NCBI GenBank assembly: GCA_945923475.1
Contig: CAMELE010000013.1
Span: forward strand, 1 to 51,642
Direction of reading: 5' to 3'
Source of the DNA: an uncultured Mollicutes bacterium
Lineage (GTDB): Bacteria; Bacillota_I; Bacilli_A; Acholeplasmatales; Anaeroplasmataceae
DNA length: 51,642 nucleotides
Positions 36,960 to 44,861 of this stretch are shown one piece after another (position 1 is the stretch's first letter; the number at the start of each line of letters is the position of its first letter). The position numbers and the translations under genes are program-made. The notes below the pieces were generated by a model. That model was not told where the DNA came from, ran no database searches, and saw only the letters and a program-made list of their open reading frames with translations.

Positions 36960-38285
36960 CTATTCAAATGTGGCTATGTAATAGACGTTTAAGCCACCCT
37001 CAGACCATAAATAATATGTTCCACTTGAAAGACCTGTAACTGTATATCTTGTTACCTCAGAAGGTGCAACACCTGTAAATACAGCATTTCCATTTGCATC
37101 GTATAAGCCAAAGCTTGTTCCTTCTTCACTTGATACACAGAATTGTACCTTAGTTATATTAGATACGTTTAATCTAATTGCATTTTCCTCACGAGAACCT
37201 ACACCATCTAATGAAATACATTTTGAAAAAATTTGATCATTACATTCTTGACGGTTTTCTACGACCTTATATCCTTTTAATAAGGTGTATGTTGAATCAA
37301 ATTGATAATCTTCATTTTGAATATCATTCTTAGTTTCTAATGCTCCGAATAAAGCGACTTGCTTTGCTTCACGAATAATGCATCTTCTTTTTGCAGTACA
37401 TGTAACTCCATTATAAGTATAAGAAATATTAACATCCTTTGAGCCTGCAACTGTTGAATCTGCAAATGCTGTTGAAATATCTGTTGTAAATCCTTTTGAA
37501 ATTTCCTCAGTTACTCCCTCTTTGTATGTAACCTTAATTTTCCAATCACTTGTAGATATTCCACCATATTGATAATATATAGATGTTCCGCTTGCAAAGC
37601 TAATGCTTTCCATATTTAAAATTACATTAGCAAAAAAGCATGTTTCTGCATCTCTTGTAGCTGTTACTGTCGTACCAGCCTGTGAATATGTTTCAGAATA
37701 TTTTACAACTATTTCGTAGTTTCCACGCATGTTTGCGTTAAATGTTGATGAATCAACTGTGTATTCATTGCTGTTAAGAGTTTTAGTAGTATCATCACTA
37801 TAATGAGCAACAACCTGTAAACCTGATAGATCAAGCTGCTCTTGATACTTATATTCACTCTTAGCTCCAGAGCAAGAAAGTCCTATTAAATATACTCGGT
37901 CATCAAGAATTGATTTAACGTCAACTTGAACGTTTCTTGTCTTCGTAATGCCTTTTTCAGTGTATATTATTTTAACAAAGCATACACCTTTTTGAGATGA
38001 ATCATAGGTTGTTTCATCATATGTATAATTTGTAACCTCTTTTGTTTCACCGTTTTCATATACAGCTGTAACCTTTAAACCTGTAAAGTCAATGTTTTCA
38101 CCGATGTAATATGCTGTTTTCATAGCACTTGAATCTAGTGTTATTCTTGCAAGTGCATCTTCTGCAACTGTTGTAGGTATTTCTGATGTTGAAACATTAC
38201 TAGTTGGATTATCAGTCCCCTGACATGAAGCAGTAAGTAATGCAAGGCCTACAAGTGGTAAGCCAAATATCAAACTTTTTTTCAT
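36960..38285 (-). CDS. Ig-like domain lipoprotein, probably carbohydrate-binding
   Basis: This 441-residue lipoprotein has the lipobox LTASC (Cys about 21) and a Thr/Ser spacer. Two to three bacterial Ig-like (Big_3 type) domains follow, with the motif YYIGENIDFTGLKVTAVYENG and a related copy YKYQEQLDLSGLQVVAHYSD. The last about 120 residues end in GTYYLWSEGGLNVYYIATF, the same ending found in the PL1 lyase at 40.8 kb and inside the next lipoprotein. No catalytic motif is visible. As first gene of the operon with the PL9 lyase, it is inferred to bind pectin or tether it to the cell. Confidence 0.7.
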   Translation of the reverse strand: MKKSLIFGLPLVGLALLTASCQGTDNPTSNVSTSEIPTTVAEDALARITLDSSAMKTAYYIGENIDFTGLKVTAVYENGETKEVTNYTYDETTYDSSQKGVCFVKIIYTEKGITKTRNVQVDVKSILDDRVYLIGLSCSGAKSEYKYQEQLDLSGLQVVAHYSDDTTKTLNSNEYTVDSSTFNANMRGNYEIVVKYSETYSQAGTTVTATRDAETCFFANVILNMESISFASGTSIYYQYGGISTSDWKIKVTYKEGVTEEISKGFTTDISTAFADSTVAGSKDVNISYTYNGVTCTAKRRCIIREAKQVALFGALETKNDIQNEDYQFDSTYTLLKGYKVVENRQECNDQIFSKCISLDGVGSREENAIRLNVSNITKVQFCVSSEEGTSFGLYDANGNAVFTGVAPSEVTRYTVTGLSSGTYYLWSEGGLNVYYIATFE

Positions 38286-38313
38286 ATTTTTTTCCTCTCA
38301 TTTACCAAATAAA

Positions 38314-38343
38314 GGGAGGACTTATTTTTTATAAATCCATCCC
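38314..38343 (-). terminator. Terminator of the 748-residue lipoprotein gene
   Basis: GGGAGGA (38314-38320) pairs with TCCATCCC (38336-38343) with a one-base bulge. On the minus strand the stem is followed by TTTATTTGG, a weak T tract, so some readthrough into the next operon is likely. Confidence 0.5.
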
Positions 38344-38366
38344 AATTATTCTTATTTATTTTTTAA

Positions 38367-40613
38367 TTAGTCAGCCTTAGTAGCAATAACACCAACGAAT
38401 CTTCCTCCGCCACCTACTGCATAAACAATTATTGATTCACCAGCATTTAGAGTAATAGTTTCTTCTGTGTTAGTATTGCTCTTGTCAACAGTAACTTCTT
38501 TGATTAGAGTACCATCAGCCTTAGCAATTTGAATCTTTTTACCAGAACCACTAGCATTTAATTGAATTGTTAAAGTAACATTTACAGCGGCAGTAATCTT
38601 AACACCCTTTGTACCTGTTGACTTATCTATCTTTAAAGTCATAGCACCATTATTAATTCCATCTGCTGCTTCACCCTTTGTTGAATCAGATAATACATCT
38701 AATGTAATTAAGCTTCCAGAATATAATGTTTGGCCCTTATAATCTGTACCATTTACAACACCTAAATCGGCAACTATAGCAGACTCAGATGTGATTACCT
38801 TTACCGTAACAGCTACTGCTGTTGAAGTATATCCTGCATAATCAACCTTTACATACACAGTACCAGCTTGAGCTGAAGCTTGAGCTATTGTAATAGCTTG
38901 TGTACAAGCCTCGTCTGAATAGAATGTAGTTGTATAGCCCTCTGTTGATGAAGGTACATTTACAGCCTCAGACTCAATTACATTAGTTCCATCAGAATAA
39001 TTAATTGTAATTGATGAATTAAATGCTGTAGCTCCAACGGCAAGTACATTTGGTACATTATATGTAGCATTAGCCTTTGTAACAACTGTTACCTCATATG
39101 AAGTAGTTGCATCATCATATGTTAATTTAACAGTATATTTTCCTGCAGATAATGTTGCCCAATTTGCTGTCACATCAGTCTCACCTTGGAAAACCTTATA
39201 TGTAACGGTAGGAGTTTCTAATGCTAATGCTTCTGTAACTGTAACTGGAGTAGATATATTATATTGATCTACTGCAGTAATAACTAGATCAGTAAAGCTT
39301 AATACTTCACCTTGCTTATAAACTAAATCCTTAGCAGGAGTAGTTACTGTTAATGTTTGAGTTTTTGCATCAAGAGCTAAAACTGAAATAGTATATTTAG
39401 TCTCTAATTCTCCAAACTTAACTGTTAATTCATTATTACCAGGTGTATTTAATACAACATCTGATCCTTGTGCATTTTTGACAGTATAATCAGTTATTGT
39501 ATCCCATACACCATATTGATTTAATGCTTTAACTGTTAAACCTTCTGTAGTATATGTATCATTAATATTAAACTCTGTTTTTGTAGACTCAGCCTTTAAC
39601 TCTGAATATTGGATTGAAGACTTATCAACACTGTAAACAAATTCAATACCATAAATATTTATACCTGAACTCTTACTGTATAGATAGTATGTACCAGCCT
39701 CAACAGCTACTGATGCTGCATCCATATCTGCATCATCTAACGCTGCAATTTCTTTATTTACATTAGCATTGTCAGTTAAAACAAGTGTTCTTGGGTTTCC
39801 AGTACTTCCTGTACGAGCTGCAATTCTAATTGTAGCAGCTTGTGGTACAACAATCTTAATTACACGATCATTGGTAACCTCTCCATCTACAACATTTAAT
39901 GCTGTTTCTCCAGTTCCTAAAGCACTACCATTTAGTTTTAATCTATTAGTAAACTTATAATCACCAACATTTGCATTACTTGATTCTCCTGGATAACTAT
40001 TAGCTTCAACAGCCATCTTCTTTGAATCTGACGCAAGGCCTGTTACAACGAATCCTTGGTTATTATATAGTTGTGTATCAGCAGCAATATCACCGACAGT
40101 TAATGCAGATGCATTAAACATTTGTCTTACCTCATATTGTGCTGCTGTAACTGTAATATTTTTTATAGTTGATTTAGTTCCTAATGTAATCTTTAGGTAA
40201 TATGTTCCGGCTGTTGCAAATGCTGTAACATTAGCTTCAGTAGTACAAGCTTTATCTGAATATAGCTTTGCTTCATATTCAGTAGCTGCAGCTACTTCTG
40301 AATCTCCATTATCATAAATCTTTGTTACTTCAAGTCCAGCTAAAGTGAATGCCTCACCAATAGTGTAGTTCTCCTTATATCCTGTAACATCTAGCATATC
40401 AATAACCTTAACAGGTGCTGTTGTAGTTGGAACAGCAGTTGTTGTAGGCGCAGGTGTTGCAGTTGGAACAGCAGTTGTTGTAGGTGCTGCTGTTGTAGTT
40501 GTTTGTCCTGTTGTAGGATCTGTATTAACATTTACAGTACATGCAGTTAAACCAGCAATTGCTAATCCACTTAATGCAAGTATACTTAAAACTTTTAACT
40601 TGTTTCTTTTCAT
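38367..40613 (-). CDS. Multidomain Ig-like lipoprotein, probable pectin-binding
   Basis: This 748-residue lipoprotein has lipobox GLTAC (Cys 25), a TTTAAPTTTAVP spacer to about residue 67, and several Big_3/Ig-like domains (YTIGEAFTLAGLEVTKIYDNG, FNINDTYTTEGLTVKALNQYG, YKQGEVLSFTDLVITAVDQY). Between the first two domains, about residues 158-312, lies the module ending GTYYLYSKSSGINIYGIEF. A related C-terminal module ends ESIIVYAVGGGGRFVGVIA. No enzyme motif is seen, so a binding or substrate-holding role on the cell surface is inferred. A strong promoter with a cre-like operator at the start site precedes it. Confidence 0.72.
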   Translation of the reverse strand: MKRNKLKVLSILALSGLAIAGLTACTVNVNTDPTTGQTTTTAAPTTTAVPTATPAPTTTAVPTTTAPVKVIDMLDVTGYKENYTIGEAFTLAGLEVTKIYDNGDSEVAAATEYEAKLYSDKACTTEANVTAFATAGTYYLKITLGTKSTIKNITVTAAQYEVRQMFNASALTVGDIAADTQLYNNQGFVVTGLASDSKKMAVEANSYPGESSNANVGDYKFTNRLKLNGSALGTGETALNVVDGEVTNDRVIKIVVPQAATIRIAARTGSTGNPRTLVLTDNANVNKEIAALDDADMDAASVAVEAGTYYLYSKSSGINIYGIEFVYSVDKSSIQYSELKAESTKTEFNINDTYTTEGLTVKALNQYGVWDTITDYTVKNAQGSDVVLNTPGNNELTVKFGELETKYTISVLALDAKTQTLTVTTPAKDLVYKQGEVLSFTDLVITAVDQYNISTPVTVTEALALETPTVTYKVFQGETDVTANWATLSAGKYTVKLTYDDATTSYEVTVVTKANATYNVPNVLAVGATAFNSSITINYSDGTNVIESEAVNVPSSTEGYTTTFYSDEACTQAITIAQASAQAGTVYVKVDYAGYTSTAVAVTVKVITSESAIVADLGVVNGTDYKGQTLYSGSLITLDVLSDSTKGEAADGINNGAMTLKIDKSTGTKGVKITAAVNVTLTIQLNASGSGKKIQIAKADGTLIKEVTVDKSNTNTEETITLNAGESIIVYAVGGGGRFVGVIATKAD
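40413..40508 (-). repeat. Thr/Ala/Pro-coding low-complexity spacer
   Basis: Imperfect repeats code for TTTTAAPTTTAVPTATPAPTT-type spacer sequence after the lipobox of the 748-residue lipoprotein. They resemble the spacers of the PL1 lyases at 27.6 and 40.8 kb. Confidence 0.7.
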
Positions 40614-40655
40614 ATAAATTCTCCTTTTCTCACACGGTTTTAATAACCGAGTCTT

Positions 40656-40669
40656 AGTAAACGCTTACA
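40656..40669 (-). promoter_or_regulatory. cre-like operator at the transcription start
   Basis: On the minus strand TGTAAGCGTTTACT fits the catabolite-responsive element consensus except for its last base, and it begins at the last T of the -10 box. A bound LacI-family protein here would block initiation. Confidence 0.65.
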
Positions 40670-40697
40670 TTATAATGCATTATGAAAATATTTTCAA
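40669..40697 (-). promoter_or_regulatory. Promoter of the 748-residue lipoprotein gene
   Basis: TTGAAA (40692-40697) and TATAAT (40669-40674) are 17 bp apart on the minus strand, directly overlapped by the cre-like site. The leader is about 50 nt with AAGGAG before the ATG. Confidence 0.75.
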
Positions 40698-40774
40698 GCA
40701 TTTTCATAAAATTTTCTAGATATTTCCTATATTTATGAAAGCGTGATTTTCATATTTTATTCTTTATATGTTAA

Positions 40775-40797
40775 AATGGCTGCAAATCGCAGCCATT
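40775..40797 (-). terminator. Terminator of the PL1 lyase gene at 40.8 kb
   Basis: AATGGCTGC (40775-40783) and GCAGCCATT (40789-40797) form a perfect 9-bp stem with a 5-nt loop, followed by TTAAC on the minus strand and placed just after the stop codon. Confidence 0.8.
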
Positions 40798-40802
40798 ATT
40801 AA

Positions 40803-43800
40803 TTATTCAAGTATTATTGCGTATAGATTCATTGAATCCTTCTTTGAAATATCATAATCACCTGCAGCTAATTCCATAGTTAAAATTCCATTTGCATCTG
40901 TTACATACTCTGTACCATTTATTCTTATCTTTTTATTAGCTGCATCGGTAACTAATGTTATAGTCTTACTATTTGCAAGAGTAAATTTAATGTGGGTTTG
41001 ACTCTCAACCTTTATTGCGTCTTTGTAAGTTGTTCCGTTATAATCTTTAGTTAAACCGCCCTTAAGATGACATTCGATTGTTACAAATCCAAATGTATAT
41101 ATTGGATATCCTCCACTTGGATTTGCTGTACCATCTTCCTCAGTTAATCCTGTAAATGTTATTACTACTGCTGAATCCATTATTTCTTTTAATGAGGCTT
41201 CTGCAGCTTCTAATGTTGTATAATTTGTAACTAACAATTTATTATCTTCTGTAAGTAAATTATAATAATACCTTGCGTTTTCTATTTCTCCCTTAGAATC
41301 TAATGATACAGTACCAATTTCATCAATAAGCTTAATTTGATATTGTACTAATATGTTGTTAAGCTTAGCTACATCTACAATTCCCTTCTTTTCATCAGTT
41401 GTTAAATCATAATATGCTAATACAACCTCTTGATATGCTTCGAAATCAAATGCAGTATCTATATTAGAGTTTACATTTTCAATCTTTTTAAGTGATTCTA
41501 ATTTTGCAATTGCAGCTTGTAAGGTTTCATAATTTGTAACTAACGCTTTATTTCCTTCATCTAATGAATTATATGCTTCAAATGCAAGCTTAATTGCGCC
41601 TTCAGACTCAAGTGTTACCTCTTTAATTGCATTAATTGCATTAATACATGCGCCTACAGCGTATGATTTATATGCTTCATTAGCAGCGACTAGCTTATCA
41701 TGATTAGATACAATAGCATCGCTAAATTGATTAATCAATTTATCATATGCCGTATTAGCTGTAGTAATAGCCTCTAATGAGTTTTCATTAACTGTACCAA
41801 TTGCATTAATTAAAGCTTCTACGTTTGTAACTGAAGTTGCTTTATATTCAGAGATTATAGACCCTAATACTGAATAATCTACTTTGTTCTGATAATCAGC
41901 AGGAATTGACTCATATGCATCTATTGCAGATTTTAACAACGTATAGTAAGCATCAGTAAATTCAACCTTTTCAGCTGAAAGTAGAGCATATTTTTGTTGA
42001 TATTGATTAATAGCCTCTTGCGCAAATTCCTCTGAGTTATACTTTTCAAATGTTAAAGAATTAAATGTTGTTTCCTTATCCATTGTACATGACTTAACAA
42101 TGTAAATACCTGGAGTCAAGACAGCTGTGCCAGATCCAATAATACAAACTGTACCATCATTCCTTACTAAATATCCTTCTGCCATTGATGAGGAATTACT
42201 ACATGAAACACTTAATGTACAGGTTGCATATCCATTTAACTTGAAAATTACGCCATCGCCCTTAAATTTGGCCTTTCCTGCCACAAACTCTACGCCCTTT
42301 ACTGCAGAACCAAATGTTACACTTGAGGTAGTGCTTAAATCAATTGAATCCATATCCTTAGTGATATAAGTAAGGTCTGTAGTTTTTAGTGTTGCTTGAT
42401 TTAATACTGTTCTATATTGAGAACCAGCATATTTAATGCATTCCTCTCTTGCTGTTACAGCGTCTGTTAAATAACAATCTGATTTCTTTGCTGTTGAATC
42501 ATAATAGAATAATGAACTATTTGTATCAAAGTTTTCATAGCTTGTTCCATTGTATGCACAGTTTGATGAAACCGCTGTATCTCTTGATTCTACATCAAAT
42601 GAATTAGGTGTATTAAAGCATTGAGAATAAGTGTTTCCATAAGATTTTGCAGTTCCAGTTTTCTTTTCAAATATTTGTTTACAGCCTTCATAATAATTAT
42701 TTTCAGAATACATGTAGCAGTTTGCTCTTAATGATGAAATATAGCTTAGCTTAGCACTAGAATCATTAATGTTTCCATATACATAATTATTATAGAAGTG
42801 GACATTTGCCTGCCTTAATAGTGGAATACGACTTCCACAGTTATACCATAGATTGTGATGGAATGAAATATTATATTGAAGTGATGAATCAGAAGATCCA
42901 ATCAAATTTGTCTTATGACAGTATTCAAAATAACAATAGCTCATTGTAAAGTATTCACCACGTTTGAAGTCACAAGAACCATCTCCATCACCCTTATCTG
43001 ATTCTGCTGGAGATGAAATTGAAGGCTTAAGGAAGGTATTATGATGTACCCAGCATCTTTCAACAGGTGCAGTTATTACGCTTCCATCTTGAACACCCTC
43101 CATACCAATCGCATCTTCTGGATTATTCATAAAGCATAAATTACGAACCTCGAAATTCTTTCCATATTGTGGATAGGCTGATTCGCACATAAAGTGGAAT
43201 CCCCATCCATCAATTGCGGCATCAGCACCGACACCCTCAAGGGTAATATTAGTTCCACTCTTGATACGTGCCATATGACCGTTATCACCTTGAGAACCAC
43301 CGTAATCATTCGTATTATATGCAGTCAAGCCATCAATTAGACTGCTTGAGGATGCACTGAATGTGCCAGTTTTATACAATCCTGAATCAGAAACAATTCC
43401 AACAAATCTTACAACTAGAGGAATATTATTATCAGATAAATCCTTTATAATTCCTGCGTTTTTATTAGCAGTTGCATAATATGTTTTTCCATTGGATACC
43501 TTTTTGCATTGTCCCTCGTGTCCAGGGTCTGTTGTTTCTTGACCTGCTGAATTTAGGATGTTTCCAATTCCCTTTACAGTTTTATTTCCAACTGTAAGCT
43601 CTACATCATTCTTATTTGCATCTGTAACATAAATAACAACTGCATTATCCTTTAAAGTACCGTCGTTATTATATGCTCCTACTCCTTCAGAATATTTAAA
43701 GTGAGCATAGCCAGATCTATCATAAGCATCCACAACAAAGTTAACTGTTGTAGCTTTGCTTGTTTTTTCCTCATTATTTATAACTGGAACTATTTGTAAG

Positions 43801-44300
43801 CTATATTCACCAATCTTTAATCCTAGAATATCAATTCTAGAATGAGTTGAAGATATTTCTCTTAGGTAGTAATTATTTGAACCTAATTTTTTTCTTGAGC
43901 CATTACTTCCTGACAAATATAAATTGAAATCAACATTTTCCAATGTTTTAAATTCAACAAATGCAGATTCCTGTTGTCCAGCTACATTAGATACAACAAT
44001 ATCACCAGTTTCAACTACTGAACCAGTTGTACTTGTAGAAGTTCTAGAAATTGTAGTTACGGTGCCTGTAGTTGTTGTTACAGTTGGTACTGTGCTTGTA
44101 GGCGAAACCGTTGTTGGGGCTTGTGTAGTTGGAGCCACCGTTGTAGTATTTGGTAATACAGTTGTATATGGCCCAGCTTGAGTTGTCGAAGCTGATGCTG
44201 TTGTGATTGTAGGAACTTCATTTGCATTACATGAAGTAAATCCTATTCCTAATAATGCTAGGCCTGTTAATATTAATAAACGTTTATTTTTTATTCTCAT
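40803..44300 (-). CDS. Pectate lyase lipoprotein (PL1) with helical repeats and C-terminal module
   Basis: This 1165-residue lipoprotein has a lipobox FTSC (Cys 24) and a Thr/Val/Pro spacer to about residue 96. A beta-sandwich-like part ends at RSGYAHFKYSEGVGAYNNDG, and the PL1 beta-helix follows (about 200-640) with CWVHHNTF, GDGDGSCDFKRG (calcium Asp), ISFHHNLWYNCGSRIPLLRQ (catalytic Arg) and VHFYNNYVYG. After it come three helical repeats of about 50 residues with the pattern I..IG.V...S...I..A...Y..L...LV.NY..L..A (about 790-1030), resembling FIVAR-type surface modules. The last about 110 residues end YDISKKDSMNLYAIILE, a shared module. Its promoter carries a cre-like operator. Confidence 0.88.
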   Translation of the reverse strand: MRIKNKRLLILTGLALLGIGFTSCNANEVPTITTASASTTQAGPYTTVLPNTTTVAPTTQAPTTVSPTSTVPTVTTTTGTVTTISRTSTSTTGSVVETGDIVVSNVAGQQESAFVEFKTLENVDFNLYLSGSNGSRKKLGSNNYYLREISSTHSRIDILGLKIGEYSLQIVPVINNEEKTSKATTVNFVVDAYDRSGYAHFKYSEGVGAYNNDGTLKDNAVVIYVTDANKNDVELTVGNKTVKGIGNILNSAGQETTDPGHEGQCKKVSNGKTYYATANKNAGIIKDLSDNNIPLVVRFVGIVSDSGLYKTGTFSASSSSLIDGLTAYNTNDYGGSQGDNGHMARIKSGTNITLEGVGADAAIDGWGFHFMCESAYPQYGKNFEVRNLCFMNNPEDAIGMEGVQDGSVITAPVERCWVHHNTFLKPSISSPAESDKGDGDGSCDFKRGEYFTMSYCYFEYCHKTNLIGSSDSSLQYNISFHHNLWYNCGSRIPLLRQANVHFYNNYVYGNINDSSAKLSYISSLRANCYMYSENNYYEGCKQIFEKKTGTAKSYGNTYSQCFNTPNSFDVESRDTAVSSNCAYNGTSYENFDTNSSLFYYDSTAKKSDCYLTDAVTAREECIKYAGSQYRTVLNQATLKTTDLTYITKDMDSIDLSTTSSVTFGSAVKGVEFVAGKAKFKGDGVIFKLNGYATCTLSVSCSNSSSMAEGYLVRNDGTVCIIGSGTAVLTPGIYIVKSCTMDKETTFNSLTFEKYNSEEFAQEAINQYQQKYALLSAEKVEFTDAYYTLLKSAIDAYESIPADYQNKVDYSVLGSIISEYKATSVTNVEALINAIGTVNENSLEAITTANTAYDKLINQFSDAIVSNHDKLVAANEAYKSYAVGACINAINAIKEVTLESEGAIKLAFEAYNSLDEGNKALVTNYETLQAAIAKLESLKKIENVNSNIDTAFDFEAYQEVVLAYYDLTTDEKKGIVDVAKLNNILVQYQIKLIDEIGTVSLDSKGEIENARYYYNLLTEDNKLLVTNYTTLEAAEASLKEIMDSAVVITFTGLTEEDGTANPSGGYPIYTFGFVTIECHLKGGLTKDYNGTTYKDAIKVESQTHIKFTLANSKTITLVTDAANKKIRINGTEYVTDANGILTMELAAGDYDISKKDSMNLYAIILE
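44013..44216 (-). repeat. Thr/Val/Pro-coding spacer of the 40.8 kb lyase
   Basis: Low-complexity sequence encodes TTTVAPTTQAPTTVSPTST-type spacer residues between the lipid anchor and the folded domains. It is less regular than the array at 30.4 kb. Confidence 0.7.
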
Positions 44301-44318
44301 AATTTCCCCCCTTGTTTA

Positions 44319-44332
44319 AGTAAGCGTTTTCA
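44319..44332 (-). promoter_or_regulatory. cre-like operator of the 40.8 kb lyase
   Basis: On the minus strand TGAAAACGCTTACT matches the cre consensus except for its last base, which is the same deviation as at 40656. It lies about 10 bp downstream of the extended -10 and should block elongation or initiation when occupied. Confidence 0.65.
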
Positions 44333-44342
44333 TAATGTTTTA

Positions 44343-44351
44343 AGTATATCA
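44343..44351 (-). promoter_or_regulatory. Extended -10 promoter of the 40.8 kb lyase
   Basis: TGATATACT on the minus strand is an extended -10 with TATACT at 44343-44348; no good -35 is present. AAGGGGGG stands before the ATG. Confidence 0.5.
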
Positions 44352-44369
44352 TATATTCATACAAAAATA

Positions 44370-44422
44370 AAGCCCAAATTGAATTTTATTCTCAAAAACC
44401 GAAGGAAATTCAATTTAGGCTT
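44370..44422 (-). terminator. Terminator of the YolD/polymerase operon
   Basis: A long inverted repeat (AAGCCCAAATTGAATTT against AAATTCAATTTAGGCTT, one mismatched pair) lies after the YolD-like stop, followed by TTTATTTTTG on the minus strand. Confidence 0.8.
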
Positions 44423-44465
44423 ATAATCTTGTAATTAGCTATATTTATGTATTATTTAGAAAGCT

Positions 44466-44861
44466 TTAAAAATCTATTGAAATAATGTTATCAAATGATA
44501 TATGTAATTTACTATCTAATATAATCTCTCTATTATATTTATCTATTTTCTTTATAGATTGTTCTAGTTCTATATATTTTCCGCCATCCTTTATAGGATC
44601 AGGTACAAAATAGCATATTTTAATTGGCTCAATAACTTTATTGTCTAATATGTAACCAAGCTTATTGCTTATTTCTTCCTTTTCCTCGTTAGTAAGTTCT
44701 TTTTTTCTTTGGGTTAATCTCTGCTTTTCTTTAATCGCATCCTCGTATCCAGTCAAGGCTGCAAAGGGAGAGAATTGTGCTGCACGATCATGAAGAGACA
44801 TTTTAGGATGCTTAGACTCTGGACGAGACATATTAACAATATCATCATAATTCTTGCTCAT
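44466..44861 (-). CDS. YolD-like protein
   Basis: This 131-residue protein carries the pattern YDDIVNMSRPESKHPKMSLHDRAAQFSPFAAL, found in small YolD-type proteins encoded beside Y-family polymerases in Bacillota. It is thought to act with the polymerase in UV-damage repair, though its biochemistry is unclear. It begins inside the polymerase stop (4-bp ATGA overlap), so the two are translationally coupled. The middle is rich in Lys and Glu and probably helical. Confidence 0.82.
   Translation of the reverse strand: MSKNYDDIVNMSRPESKHPKMSLHDRAAQFSPFAALTGYEDAIKEKQRLTQRKKELTNEEKEEISNKLGYILDNKVIEPIKICYFVPDPIKDGGKYIELEQSIKKIDKYNREIILDSKLHISFDNIISIDF

Noticed and set aside
40730-40760. Extra cre-like site TGAAAGCGTGATTTTCA
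   Set aside because: Only the left half fits the cre consensus, and the site lies between a terminator and a promoter on the wrong side of the start.
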